This document shows positions 1-10,600 of a stretch of 44,597 nt of DNA, piece after piece; the first letter of the stretch is position 1; every line of letters starts with the position of its first letter. The notes under the pieces were generated by a model. The model was given only the letters and a program-made list of their open reading frames with translations, was not told the DNA's origin and did no database searches. Source of the DNA: a virus; the IMG/VR virus record IMGVR_UViG_3300042317_001198, positions 1 through 44,597 of that record. One strand, given 5' to 3'. Position numbers and translations under genes: made by a program.

Positions 1-1
1 A

Positions 2-100
2 AACTATGATTTAGGTTTGGCACAAATATATAACAGAGAGCTTACTGCCGCCGAAATTTCTCAGAACTTTTTTGCCCGTAGAGGAAGGTTTGGATTGTGA
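2..100 (+). CDS. 3' end of a lectin-like (LamG/concanavalin A-like) structural protein, partial
   Basis: An open frame enters from the left edge and stops at TGA 98-100, leaving 32 codons. The visible peptide ends with IYNRELTAAEISQNF followed by ARRGRFGL. This is the pattern that closes many phage LamG-type jelly-roll domains (Y-N-R-x-L-s/t-x-x-E-I-x-Q-N-F). Established knowledge: such domains sit in tail fibres and other carbohydrate-binding virion proteins. The next gene starts 33 nt downstream behind a late promoter that begins on the stop codon's last base. The rest of the gene lies outside the window, so its full role is unknown. Confidence 0.6.
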   Translation, partial: NYDLGLAQIYNRELTAAEISQNFFARRGRFGL

Positions 101-107
101 ATAAATA
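100..107 (+). promoter_or_regulatory. T4-type late promoter AATAAATA
   Basis: The octamer AATAAATA begins on the last base of the upstream TGA and lies 26 nt before the GTG start at 134. It fits the NATAAATA consensus of late promoters in T4-like phages, read by a gp55-type sigma factor. The same octamer recurs at eight other gene boundaries here. Confidence 0.6.
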
Positions 108-133
108 TAACTGTATAGATATAAGGAAAACCA

Positions 134-2182
134 GTGGCATCTAAACTCTTAATTACCCCATTCAACGGTTCCACGACAGCCGGCCAAGATCCCACGATTA
201 AATTCCAGGGTACGGGTAATGCATCCGACATTACCTTGCGAGTTGCTGCTGACGGAAACCTGTCGTTCGAGGGCACTGCTGGGCAATTAATGTCTATTAC
301 CAACTCAATGTCTGGGACAATATTCTCAGCCAATGACGTGTCAGGTATTCCATCGATAGAAGTTCTTGACACAGGTCTCGTCAAGCTAAATGAGTTCAAC
401 GGCAACCTCCAAATTGGCGGCACAACCAATACTGCAAACCAAGTTACTCTCAAAGGAACCACAGAATCGACCAGTATTACAACTGGATCGTTAGTATTGT
501 CTGGTGGCGCTGCTGTAACTAAAAACCTCTATGCTGGTGGATCGGTGGTTGCTGCATCAGGGACAACAGGGGCGGGATATTTTGGATTAGGAACAGTATT
601 GTCCTCTGGTGCGGGAGCAAATGACACCACATTGCGGTGGGATGGTTCGTCCGGATCGCTGAGATTCTCTTACGGAACATCTATCGTAGGCACTCTAAGC
701 TCAGCAGGAGCACTGACAGTAAACGGAGCAGTAAACGGAGCATACTTCTCTACTCAAGCAGTATCGTCGTATGGGTACGGGTTCTGGACTGGCGTACCTG
801 GAACATATGGAATACTGATGTCTCCAGCAACAGATGGGACATATGGCGGTAGAATAGCTGGTGAAACAACTTCTGATTATAACATGTACTTCACGATGAC
901 CCAAGCAACTAATCGTGGATTCATGTTTAGAAATGCATATGCCACACCTTTATTTGCAATAAATGGGGACGGGGTTAGATCTAACGTAGCAATTACTTCA
1001 ACTGGGGCCATTACTGGAACGTCCCATGTAGTAACAAGTAACTGTACCTTATCGGCCGGTACAGGTAGTACTACCAATAATTTAAATATTAAAGGATCAG
1101 CTGCTGGAGCTACAGGCATATCACTGTATGATTCTGCTAATGCCTGGAAAATGCAGATCTATGGTGATGGCGCAGATTACGGCTGCTTGGGTTCTAACTG
1201 GGGTGCTTGGGATCTTAGGAAAACAATTAGTGGTGCATTGTATTTAAACAACAATGCCACTTACTATCTCAATCCAGCATCGACCACCAACCTGTCGTCT
1301 TTGACCGTAGCGAATACAATTACTGGGAGCGTCAGCGGCAGTGCTGCCACCTTAACTACGGCTAGAAATATTGGTGGTACCTCCTTTAATGGCTCAGCTA
1401 ATATTATACCTCAGTATATTGCAGACTCGGGGCTTTATAGAATCACTAATCCTGGTGGTGGTGGTAGTACTAGTGCTACAAGTTCTCAAGTAGGTGCAAT
1501 AAGAATTTCTTTACCTGTTGCAGGTGCTCAAAACACAATGGTAAGGTTTTCAGTAAAGATATATGAATATACTACTAATGAATCTTTTGAAGTCCATTGT
1601 GGCGGTTATGTGTATACTGGAAATACTTGGGCTAATAACCCATTTGCCTACATAATTGGTAATCCTGGAATTGATCGTAATTTTACTGTTAGATTTGGAT
1701 ACACTGCTGGCGGTAAGATGTGTGTCTATATAGGAGAGCTAGCTTCATCATGGTCCTACCCACAAGTTAATGTTACGGAAGTGCAATGTGGTTATTCTGG
1801 TCAATCAACCAATTGGACTACCGGATGGGCAATAGGATATGAGGCATCAGCATTTGAAAGTGTTACCGCTACTATATCTAATTGCCAAGTTGGCCAGTTA
1901 GCTGTAGCAACCCCCGCCGCATTAGGAACTGCGGCGGTTGGCACGAGCTCTTTAGTGGCTAGATCAGATCACGTTCACCAGTCTCCGACCACTATTTCTG
2001 GTAATGCGGGTAGTGCTAATGCGCTGATGTCTGCAACAACCACAGTAAATGTATCGGCTGCTACTGCACCAAGTACCGGACAAGTACTAACAGCAACAAG
2101 TTCCACAACTGCAACTTGGCAGACTGCAGGCGGTGGTGTTTCTGTTGGTGATGCTATGGCATATGCTATAGCATTAGGATAA
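134..2182 (+). CDS. Tail fibre-like virion structural protein, 682 aa
   Basis: Starts at GTG 134 with AAGGA at 123-127, six bases upstream; no better start is visible. The product is rich in Gly, Ser, Thr and Ala with short beta-type repeats. Residues near 117-137 carry a TGSLVLSGGAAVTKNLYAGG module that recurs in the two giant fibres at 26339 and 30069. Near the C-terminus LGTAAVGTSSLVARSDHVH is a motif common in phage tail fibres; its HVH could bind metal on a trimer axis, as HxH does in the T4 gp37 tip (inference). The last residues, AMAYAIALG, match the end of the 30069 protein (LMYSIALG). No enzyme motif was seen. The PAAR gene follows after 4 nt. Fibre assignment is by composition and motifs, so the exact role is uncertain. 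Confidence 0.7.
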   Translation: MASKLLITPFNGSTTAGQDPTIKFQGTGNASDITLRVAADGNLSFEGTAGQLMSITNSMSGTIFSANDVSGIPSIEVLDTGLVKLNEFNGNLQIGGTTNTANQVTLKGTTESTSITTGSLVLSGGAAVTKNLYAGGSVVAASGTTGAGYFGLGTVLSSGAGANDTTLRWDGSSGSLRFSYGTSIVGTLSSAGALTVNGAVNGAYFSTQAVSSYGYGFWTGVPGTYGILMSPATDGTYGGRIAGETTSDYNMYFTMTQATNRGFMFRNAYATPLFAINGDGVRSNVAITSTGAITGTSHVVTSNCTLSAGTGSTTNNLNIKGSAAGATGISLYDSANAWKMQIYGDGADYGCLGSNWGAWDLRKTISGALYLNNNATYYLNPASTTNLSSLTVANTITGSVSGSAATLTTARNIGGTSFNGSANIIPQYIADSGLYRITNPGGGGSTSATSSQVGAIRISLPVAGAQNTMVRFSVKIYEYTTNESFEVHCGGYVYTGNTWANNPFAYIIGNPGIDRNFTVRFGYTAGGKMCVYIGELASSWSYPQVNVTEVQCGYSGQSTNWTTGWAIGYEASAFESVTATISNCQVGQLAVATPAALGTAAVGTSSLVARSDHVHQSPTTISGNAGSANALMSATTTVNVSAATAPSTGQVLTATSSTTATWQTAGGGVSVGDAMAYAIALG

Positions 2183-2186
2183 CACA

Positions 2187-2474
2187 ATGCCAGCTATAAC
2201 AAGATTGGGAGTTGACCCTAGTGCAGGACATTGTTGGCCTTCACGACCTGCAGATTCGGGTTCGCCCAATGTATTTGTAAATGGGATTGCCACAACTCGC
2301 ATAACAGACCATTATCCAACACATTGCTGCTGCAATTCTTGCCATGATGGTGTGGCGTCAAAAGGATCGTCTACTGTGTTTGCAAACGGATTGGCTGTTC
2401 ATAGAATTGGTGATGATATTAGTTGCGGCGATATATCAGCATCAGGGTCATCAAATGTGTTCGCAGGTGGGTAA
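2187..2474 (+). CDS. PAAR-repeat tail spike tip protein (T4 gp5.4-like), 95 aa
   Basis: A 95-residue protein with the PAAR pattern: paired repeats around NVFVNGIATTRITD (28-41), TVFANGLAVHRIGD (63-76) and NVFAGG at the C-terminus. T4 gp5.4 is about the same length. In the family, a PAAR protein forms a sharp zinc-bound cone that caps the central spike (gp5 or VgrG) and first touches the host envelope. Candidate zinc ligands are His15, His42 or His46, His72 and Cys80. An unusual HCCCNSCH cluster spans 46-53. AGGA at 2176-2179 lies within the end of the upstream gene, and the gap is only 4 nt, so the two are likely co-translated. The spike gene gp5 is not in the window. Confidence 0.9.
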   Translation: MPAITRLGVDPSAGHCWPSRPADSGSPNVFVNGIATTRITDHYPTHCCCNSCHDGVASKGSSTVFANGLAVHRIGDDISCGDISASGSSNVFAGG

Positions 2475-2479
2475 TCTTT

Positions 2480-2487
2480 GATAAATA
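2480..2487 (+). promoter_or_regulatory. T4-type late promoter GATAAATA
   Basis: GATAAATA lies in the 40-nt gap between the PAAR gene and the gp25 gene, 27 nt before the ATG at 2515. It matches the NATAAATA late consensus and should drive the gp25-gp6-gp7 unit. Confidence 0.65.
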
Positions 2488-2514
2488 ATCAAACATAACA
2501 TCAAGAATACCATA

Positions 2515-2901
2515 ATGAAATTCACATATTCTGACTTCGGGTTATTATTCAAAAAACACCCATCTACTCAAGATATAATTGTTAAGTATGACGTAGATGC
2601 AATTCGCCAAGCACTAACTGTGTTGTTTTTGACAAACAACTATGAAAAACTGTTCGATCCAAATTTTGGGATTGGTATGAGGGGATTGTTGTTTGAAAAC
2701 ATGACATCCATCACCAAAATTGCGCTGCTCAAAAAGATAAAAAATCAAGTTGCATTTTATGAACCTCGTGTGGTTGTTGAAGATATAAAGATGAACAATG
2801 ATTTTGATTCAAATGATCTTAGAGTAGACTTTTATTTTTATCCTGTTGGGAATCCTTCCCAAAAAGAAATATTAACACTGTCATTTGAAAGAATTAGATA
2901 A
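2515..2901 (+). CDS. 25: Baseplate wedge subunit gp25
   Basis: A 128-residue member of the GPW/gp25 family (T4 gp25 is about 132 aa). Visible hallmarks are the N-terminal DIIVKYDVDAIRQAL segment (around residues 20-35), the LFDPNFGIGMRGLLFE stretch (about 41-60) and the YEPRV segment near residue 83, which holds the conserved E-P-R signature. In T4, gp25 joins the gp6/gp7/gp53 wedge core, contacts the tube/sheath interface and takes part in sheath initiation. It is the first gene after a late promoter and is followed after 3 nt by gp6, so the wedge genes form one unit. The ribosome site is weak (AAGA). Confidence 0.92.
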   Translation: MKFTYSDFGLLFKKHPSTQDIIVKYDVDAIRQALTVLFLTNNYEKLFDPNFGIGMRGLLFENMTSITKIALLKKIKNQVAFYEPRVVVEDIKMNNDFDSNDLRVDFYFYPVGNPSQKEILTLSFERIR

Positions 2902-2904
2902 CCC

Positions 2905-4695
2905 ATGAGTACATTCAATAATAGCAACATTCGTGTCTCAGATCTCGATTTTGCGTCTATAAAGAGCAACTTTATTGAGTATCTAAAATCTCAAGCAGAA
3001 TTTGCAGACTATGATTTTCAAGCATCGGGAATGTCTATTTTGCTTGACGTTATGGCATACAACACATACTATAACTCTGTCCTAGCTAACTTTGTTGCTA
3101 ATGAGACATTTATCGACAGTGCAGTTAAGCGTAATTCTGTTGTGGCACATGCTAAATCTTTAGGATATCGCCCAAAATCAGTTAAGTCTGCGAAAGCAAA
3201 AATCCAATTGACATTGACAAACGCTGTTGGTGAACCAAACCAATTGGTAATGAAAGCTGGTACTCCATTTGAAACTACAGTTAGGGAACAAACATTCCAG
3301 TTTGTTACTCTGAATGACATTAAAGCATCTGTCGATAATAGCGCATACAACTTCGGGGAATTCCACATTTATCAAGGTCAATTCCAACAAAACACATTTG
3401 TTGCAAGCGGGAAAAAGGCTGAGAAATTCACATTACCAAATGCAGGTGTTGACTCATCTAGTATTCGTGTTGTGGTTCAAACATCTGCAACAGTTCTTGA
3501 TTATGCATTTTATAACCCATCAGATACAGTTGTTGATATTGATGGCGACTCAAATACATTCTTCATCCAAGAGGGCATTTCTGGTAAAGCAGAGATCTAT
3601 TTTGGCGACGGCGTTATTGGGAAACAGTTGGCAGCAGGAAACATTATAACTGTTACTTATATTACATCATTGGGCCAGAGTGCCAATGATGCAAAGGTTT
3701 TTAAATTGACAGGAACAATCGAAGGTAACAGCGTGGTTAGTGTTTCGACAATTGAAACTGCCAGTGGTGGTGCAGACCCTGAGGATATTGATTCTATTCG
3801 ATTCAATGCAACAACATATTTTGGTGTTCAAAATAGGGCTGTAACCGCAGGTGATTATCGGGCCCTAATTTTGCAGAATTTCCAAAACGTGAAGAATGTG
3901 GTAACGTGGGGTGGAGAAAAACAAGTTCCACCAGAATATGGCAAAGTGTTTGTTTGCATTCAACCTAAAAATACGGATTTTCTTACTGATTCAGAAAAGG
4001 CGGAAGTTTCTGAAATTGTAAGAAAACGAGCAGTTGCAAACGTCTCAGTTAAGTTTTTGGATCCAGAATATATTGACATAGAGCTTACAACCTCAGTATT
4101 TTATGACCCAGTTAAAAATGATAAGAACACATTGGATTTACAGAATAGTGTGATAACTGCAATATCACAATACGGTGATAATTATCTAGGTAACTTCGAT
4201 AATACATTTAGGTATTCTCAGCTTAGTAGAATCATCGACAATTCAGATTTTTCGATTCTCAATAACCTGACAAGTTTTAGAGTCTTTAAATCATTCATAC
4301 CGGTCTTGTCTGAATACAATGGTATAGACTTCATATTCAATAACAGTATGTCACCAAACGTTTATGATCCTGTTGTGTATTCCAGTGGGTTTTATATTGC
4401 TGGTGCAACAGAAAAGATGTTTATAAAAGATAATGGTTTGGGAATATTGAGACTGGTTTATAACGATGCTGCTGGTGTCGAGCGAGTTTATGATGCTAAT
4501 GTTGGAACGGTTAAGTATGATGTTGGTTCGATAAGCACTAAATCATTAGACATAACCGAATATGATGGTAATGAAATACAAATCTTTATAAAGCCCAAAA
4601 TCAATGACATATTATCCAAAAACAACAACATTGTGCGACTACAATCGAAAAATGTAACTGTTAACATATTAACCGATTCGACTGAGAACAGATAA
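2905..4695 (+). CDS. 6: Baseplate wedge subunit gp6
   Basis: A 596-residue homologue of T4 gp6 (about 660 aa; baseplate J-like family). The N-terminal segment, about residues 11-100, has the family pattern: FASIKSNFIEYLKSQ, then DYDFQASGMSILLDVMAYNT, a run predicting helices, and NSVVAHAKSLGYRPKSVKSA. The central DPEDIDSIRFNATTYFGVQN and RAVTAGDYRALI segments (about 290-325) are also typical of J-like proteins. In T4, gp6 dimers form the inner ring of the baseplate and change shape when the sheath contracts. Its stop TAA (4693-4695) overlaps the next ATG by one base (TAATG), which suggests translational coupling with the gp7-like gene. Confidence 0.93.
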   Translation: MSTFNNSNIRVSDLDFASIKSNFIEYLKSQAEFADYDFQASGMSILLDVMAYNTYYNSVLANFVANETFIDSAVKRNSVVAHAKSLGYRPKSVKSAKAKIQLTLTNAVGEPNQLVMKAGTPFETTVREQTFQFVTLNDIKASVDNSAYNFGEFHIYQGQFQQNTFVASGKKAEKFTLPNAGVDSSSIRVVVQTSATVLDYAFYNPSDTVVDIDGDSNTFFIQEGISGKAEIYFGDGVIGKQLAAGNIITVTYITSLGQSANDAKVFKLTGTIEGNSVVSVSTIETASGGADPEDIDSIRFNATTYFGVQNRAVTAGDYRALILQNFQNVKNVVTWGGEKQVPPEYGKVFVCIQPKNTDFLTDSEKAEVSEIVRKRAVANVSVKFLDPEYIDIELTTSVFYDPVKNDKNTLDLQNSVITAISQYGDNYLGNFDNTFRYSQLSRIIDNSDFSILNNLTSFRVFKSFIPVLSEYNGIDFIFNNSMSPNVYDPVVYSSGFYIAGATEKMFIKDNGLGILRLVYNDAAGVERVYDANVGTVKYDVGSISTKSLDITEYDGNEIQIFIKPKINDILSKNNNIVRLQSKNVTVNILTDSTENR

Positions 4696-7600
4696 TGGTT
4701 TCTAATTTAAAACCAAAAGTTGCAAGTGTTGTAAGTGATCAATTGCCTGAGTTCATAAATGACTCATATCCAAACTTCACGAGATTTTTAGAGGCTTATT
4801 ATACGTGGATTGAAACTAACGGTAATCCACTTGGGTTTGTTAGAAATATCAACGAACAGCATGATTATGATACAGCAGATGAGATGTTTAAGACGCTCAT
4901 CGAAAATAACATTCTCAGTAACTTACCTTCGGCATTGATTGTTGATAAGGCACTTTTAGTTAAAAATATCAAAGACATTTTCAGAACTAAAGGAACAGAA
5001 GCGTCATTTCAATTTCTCTTAAATGCATTATATGGTGAGGAAGCAAGTCTTGGTTGGGGAAAAGATACTTACACCAAATTATCAGAAACAGAATTTACAA
5101 GGGAACAAACACTAACAATAAGAAGGCCGAGAGTAACTGCAACTGCAAGAATATTCCAAGGCAAAGTTGTTGATGTTGAAATGATTAATAATGATCCTGG
5201 ATTTTTGACTGTACCTGAAATAACATTCAGCAGAATATCAGACGATATTGATATTCCTGATATTGATTATCACCTTCATGGTAGCATTACATCAGCTAAT
5301 GTTATGAGTGGCGGATATGGTTATACGACTGCCACAGTGACAGTTAGTGGTGCAAGGGATTTAAGTGGCCAAGCTGCAGTTGTAACAGCAAACATACTGA
5401 ATGGGGAAGTTTCTTCGTTTAACATAGCAAATTATGGTTCAAAGTATAAAGAGAAACCAATACTAACAATAACCGGTGATGGCACTGGCGCAACAGCATC
5501 CGTTGAATGGTCTGCAGTTCTGGGCGAGGTTGAGATTATAGATGGTGGTATAGGTTGGACTACAGCTCCAAAAATCTCATTCATTGGTGGTACAGGGACA
5601 AAAACAGTTTATAAAAGTGGACTAGATATTGATGGACTACCAGGCATCGTTTCTGTTACTGTACCTAATAGAGTTGCCAATGTGATATTTAATTTGAATA
5701 CAGCAGGGACAATTACATCAGCCACAATAATTAATCCTGGTGAGGGATATCAATATAAACCAACCATCAGATGGGACATTCAACCATCAGCAGATGCAAA
5801 AGCTATTGTAAAAATAAACAACGGTCAAATTTCATCGATTGAGATAAAAGAAGGTGGAACAAATTATACCGAACCACCTTCCGTGACATTCACAGCCTTC
5901 GATTATGATTACTTCAAATTGATAGGTAATCGTATAACACAGCAAGGAACAGTATTTGCATCAGCAGTTGTCGATAATGTTACATCTTATATAGTGGATG
6001 AAGAAGAATACTTTGTTTTGACTTTGCAAAAGAAAGGTATTAGAGGAACATTTATTCCAGGAAGTGTGTTGTCCGGCAATGACAATATTGCAATAGTAAC
6101 ACCAATGTTCACTTCCGTTGATATAAGAAATGCAGGATCAGGATATTTGAAAGGCAACATCATACATTTTGATGATGATGGTATTGGTGGTAGACTAACA
6201 GTTGAACACACATCACGTGGTAGTGTCGATGAATTGATCATAGCAAATCCGGGATCGAAGTATGTTGTTGGTGATGAAATTGTTGCTGCAGGCAACGCAG
6301 TTGGGACAAATTTCTTAGGTAAAGTTACTCATGTCGATGGTATTGGTGCGAAGGCTGATGTTGTCATGGGGATTGACGAAGCCAAAATTCTCGACAACGG
6401 TTACGGTTATACATTAAATGATGAAATATACATTTATGGTGGCGCTCAATTCGACCCTAAAGCGAACAATAAACTAGCAAGATTGCGTGTTAGCCAAATA
6501 ATATCATCCAACGATTACAAGGGCGCAAACATAATATCTGGTGGTAGTGGGTATCAGTATGTTTCATTAGCTATTCTACCAGATTCTGGATCATCGACAG
6601 CACTAAGAATTATTCGTCCTGATGGCACAGCATTTAAATGGACAGGTTCATATGTGTCCCAAACCGAAACATTGGTTAAATCTGTAGTCAATGGGGCAAT
6701 CAAAACTGTCACATGGACAATGGAAGATCCGGACTTGGGTGATTCATCCGTAACTATGATAGTTAATGGAGCTAATGCCCTCCTATCAGGAACGTTCTCA
6801 GCTGGTGCATTGTCAGCAACCATAACAGTAACAGACTCGGGTGTAAATTATGTTGATCCGGTTGTTAGTGTGACCACGGCTGCAGGTTTACCGTCAGCAG
6901 GTAGTGGTGGTGAAGTTAAATTGACAATGGGTGCTCAAGGACAAATTCTAACCGCAACAAGAATATCAGCAGGATCAGGTTATGCTAATGATGATGTGCT
7001 TGTTGTTTCAGAACGTGCAGGGAAATATGCTAATATTGCTCCTATACTAAAAGATGGTGGTATTGGTTCATTGACATTGATCGATTCTGGTGAATTCACT
7101 GAAGTTGATAAGTATGGAAAATACAAGTACACTATTGTTTCGACAGGGACGGGTTTGGGTCTAGAATTGGACTTATATTACAAACCGGTCAAAGTAAATG
7201 TTACTGATACAGGAAAATACTACACAGATTATACAGTTGTTTCGTCTGAAGGTCATGGCTCTGGTGCTATATTATGGCCTGTCATTTCGGGTGGTGTCAT
7301 TACAAGAGTTGATGTGAAATATGGCGGTGCGCACTATCATTATGACTGCATTCTCGAGATAGTAGCTAACACAGGATCAAATGCAATACTAACACCAGTT
7401 ATTGAGGATGGGATTTTAAAATCTGTGACTGTTGTTGCTGGTGGAACAGGTTATCCAGCCAATACAGCTGTCAATTTAATTTATTCAACTAGCACAATTG
7501 ACCCTGACCCATATCCATCTTTATTGGTTGGTGTGTCGGCAGCACCTGATAATTATTTTAGAATGATAAGTAATGTGCAAACCGCCGTAACCTCTGTTTC

Positions 7601-10600
7601 ATACAAGGTGGATAACGTTGTTGGCGAAGCAACAGTAGCGGGAGATACCTCACCATTATGGCCTTTGAGTAGCGGCGGGATTGTAAATACAATGTTCCAG
7701 TTTGTCGATTTTGTCGATATCTGGCCGCAGGATGTGGATTTCCCTAATGAGGCTGAATATGTTGTAAGCTCTGAGGAATATGGCAAAATAATCGAGGTCA
7801 AATTAACATCACCTGGTACAGGGTATTTCTCTGATGATGAGCGAATTCCTCTGACAATGACTGTTGTTGGTGACGGCACCGGCGCAATGGTGCGACCTGT
7901 ACTGAAAGATGGCGGCTTTATTGAAGTTGTTATTTTAGACGGTGGCCAAGAATATACTTCAGCTCAGATTCTACTGAGCGGCGGCCAAACATCTGGCACC
8001 ACGGCAACATTCAATATAACTATCGATAACGGAGTTATCACTTATGTAACTATAGTGGAAGGCGGTACAGGATATTACTACGGTACGAGAGCAGTAATTT
8101 CGGGTGACGGTGTAGGTGCTAGTGTAGAAGTAGAAATAGACACTGGTATCACAAAAGTGGATATTGTTGATGGTGGTAGTTTATACGGTGATAATATTAC
8201 CAGTGTTATCGATAACATAACAACATCAATTATTGACTTGTCTGTTACAGATGATCCTCCAACAGATGTTTCTCCTGGCACTGGTGCTGTGTTGAAGGGC
8301 ATCGCCATCGATGGTGTCATAACCGAAATCCAAATTATTAACCCAGGAGTCAATTACCACAATCCGTTGGTTACTGTAAATTCGATTAACGGTTCCGGCG
8401 CCGTCATATTAGCATTTGCTGAACGTCCAATAAAGAATATCAATGTAGTTTCCCCTGGCACAAAATATGTAAATGCGTCATTAAGCATTTATGGTGATGG
8501 TACTGGTGCAGCAGCATCAGTAACTGTATCGAAAAATTCACTTAATGGAATACACATCCCTTATGCAGGCAATCGATATTCAAGAAAACCATCTTTGAGC
8601 ATTGTTGATAATAGCGGATATGGAGCGATATCAGAAGCAACAATTATCAATCCTGGATTTGGGTATGACGAATTCCCGGCTTTGGTTGTCAATAGTCAAA
8701 ACTCGGTTGATGGATCTATTACAAAAACAGCAACTGATGCAGCAGAAAACGGATTTGAAATCACATTATCTGATGTATCTGGTGTCGAAGTTGGTATGCA
8801 GATAAACGACACCTCAGGCAACAATGTTATTCAATCTCTATCATTTATAACTAACATAGTTTCTAATGTATTGACATTGAATAAAACTTTACTTGCCAAC
8901 ATAAACAATAATACTCAAGTGAAGATCATAAATGAGCCTAAAGCAGCTGGTGGCGAGGTTGTGTCATTTAGTAAATCAATAGGCAAAGTCAATAGTGTAA
9001 GATTTGACGAGTTTTCCATAGGTGAAACATACATTCCACTTGTCAGGTTCCCTATAAGAGGTATTGTATCGGAAAATGTGAGTTTCTATGCAAATGAAAT
9101 GGTGTTTGTGGAAGGCGCTGTCTATCCTGACAATGACTATACTAATGGGCCACATGCAACTGTCAATTCTATTGACTATGATAAAAACATGATAACTTTG
9201 GTTGATGCAACTGAGAATTTCATCATTTCAACAGAAAGTGGATTCTCAATTATTATGGAAGGAGAAACAGCCAATACTATCGATGGTAATTATGTGGTAC
9301 ATGAAGCATCATTTAAGATTGCCCCAGGCGATGTACTGGTTGGTGCTAAGTCGCAGTCAAAGTGTAAATTGTTACAAATGAACCGTGCATCAGGTTATGG
9401 CGTTTTGGGTGGTGTTGGAAATGGGCCAATTAAAACGACACTAATGCAGGGTGCAGTCAACGACTCAAAATATAAGATGCATGATAACAAGCGGCATCAA
9501 GATTTCTCATACATCATTTCGACAGGTATTTCAAAATCAGAATATGAGAAATTTATCGATAAGAACTTGCACTTAGCTGGTTACTCAATGTGGGGCAACA
9601 TTGCACTAAACACAACGCTACAGAGTAAGATGAAACTTCCTCTAACAACAACCGGACAAGCTATCTACGATTTGATTGTGTTAGATTTGACAATGCAAAT
9701 GGGATATCTACCTAAGTCATTTTATCAGCAATGGCGCACAGAAAACACAACAATTGCTAGTATGCTAAATCAATCAATTGAAGCAACAGAGCTGTATGTT
9801 GCCAATGGATTTGAAACCAATACAACGTGGCCTGCTGAGAGGACATATGCACTGTCAATAACTGGAAGTTCGTATGTGCTATCGGGAACAACATTGACTG
9901 TAACAACACTGTCAGCGCATGGTTTAGTAATTGGTGATAAGGTTAAATTGGACTTCTTAACTGGTGGCGGAATTTCCAATATATACTATGTTACAGATAT
10001 AAATGCTGGTGCTAACACATTTACAGTGGACACAACTGGCAAGAAATACATCGCTAGATATGAGTCAACAGGTGGTGTAACTTCAACATCGATAACTGTG
10101 TACTCAAAATTATATACAGGTGTTGATGCTAACGGAGATCATGTTTTAATATCACACAAATTAGCAGCAAATGATGTGATCACCGCAACTAAGATATCAC
10201 CAACAACCAGTTTGATTTCTGGGCCCGATGTGAATAACAATAGTAATGGAAATGGTCTTCCGGAAGATTGGCCCGCTTGTGCGTATTATGTCTCATCAGG
10301 AACTATAAGTGGTGGGTCATATGTTAATGGATCGCAGACAATAGCAAGTATTGCATCAAATTCATTCACGTTCACCAATGGTGCTGTCAATAATGGAGGA
10401 AGTGGGGTAAATACATCAGGTTACATGGAATTTTATCCCACAACCACATCGGGAACAGTCACAATACAAAAGATAACATCAAGACAGTATGGTGGGACTA
10501 CATATAAACCTTGGAAAACTGGAACAACATACAATATGGGTGACTGGGTCGAGCTGAGTCATAATGAACTGTTCTATGCAAAAACAGAACATATTTCTGA

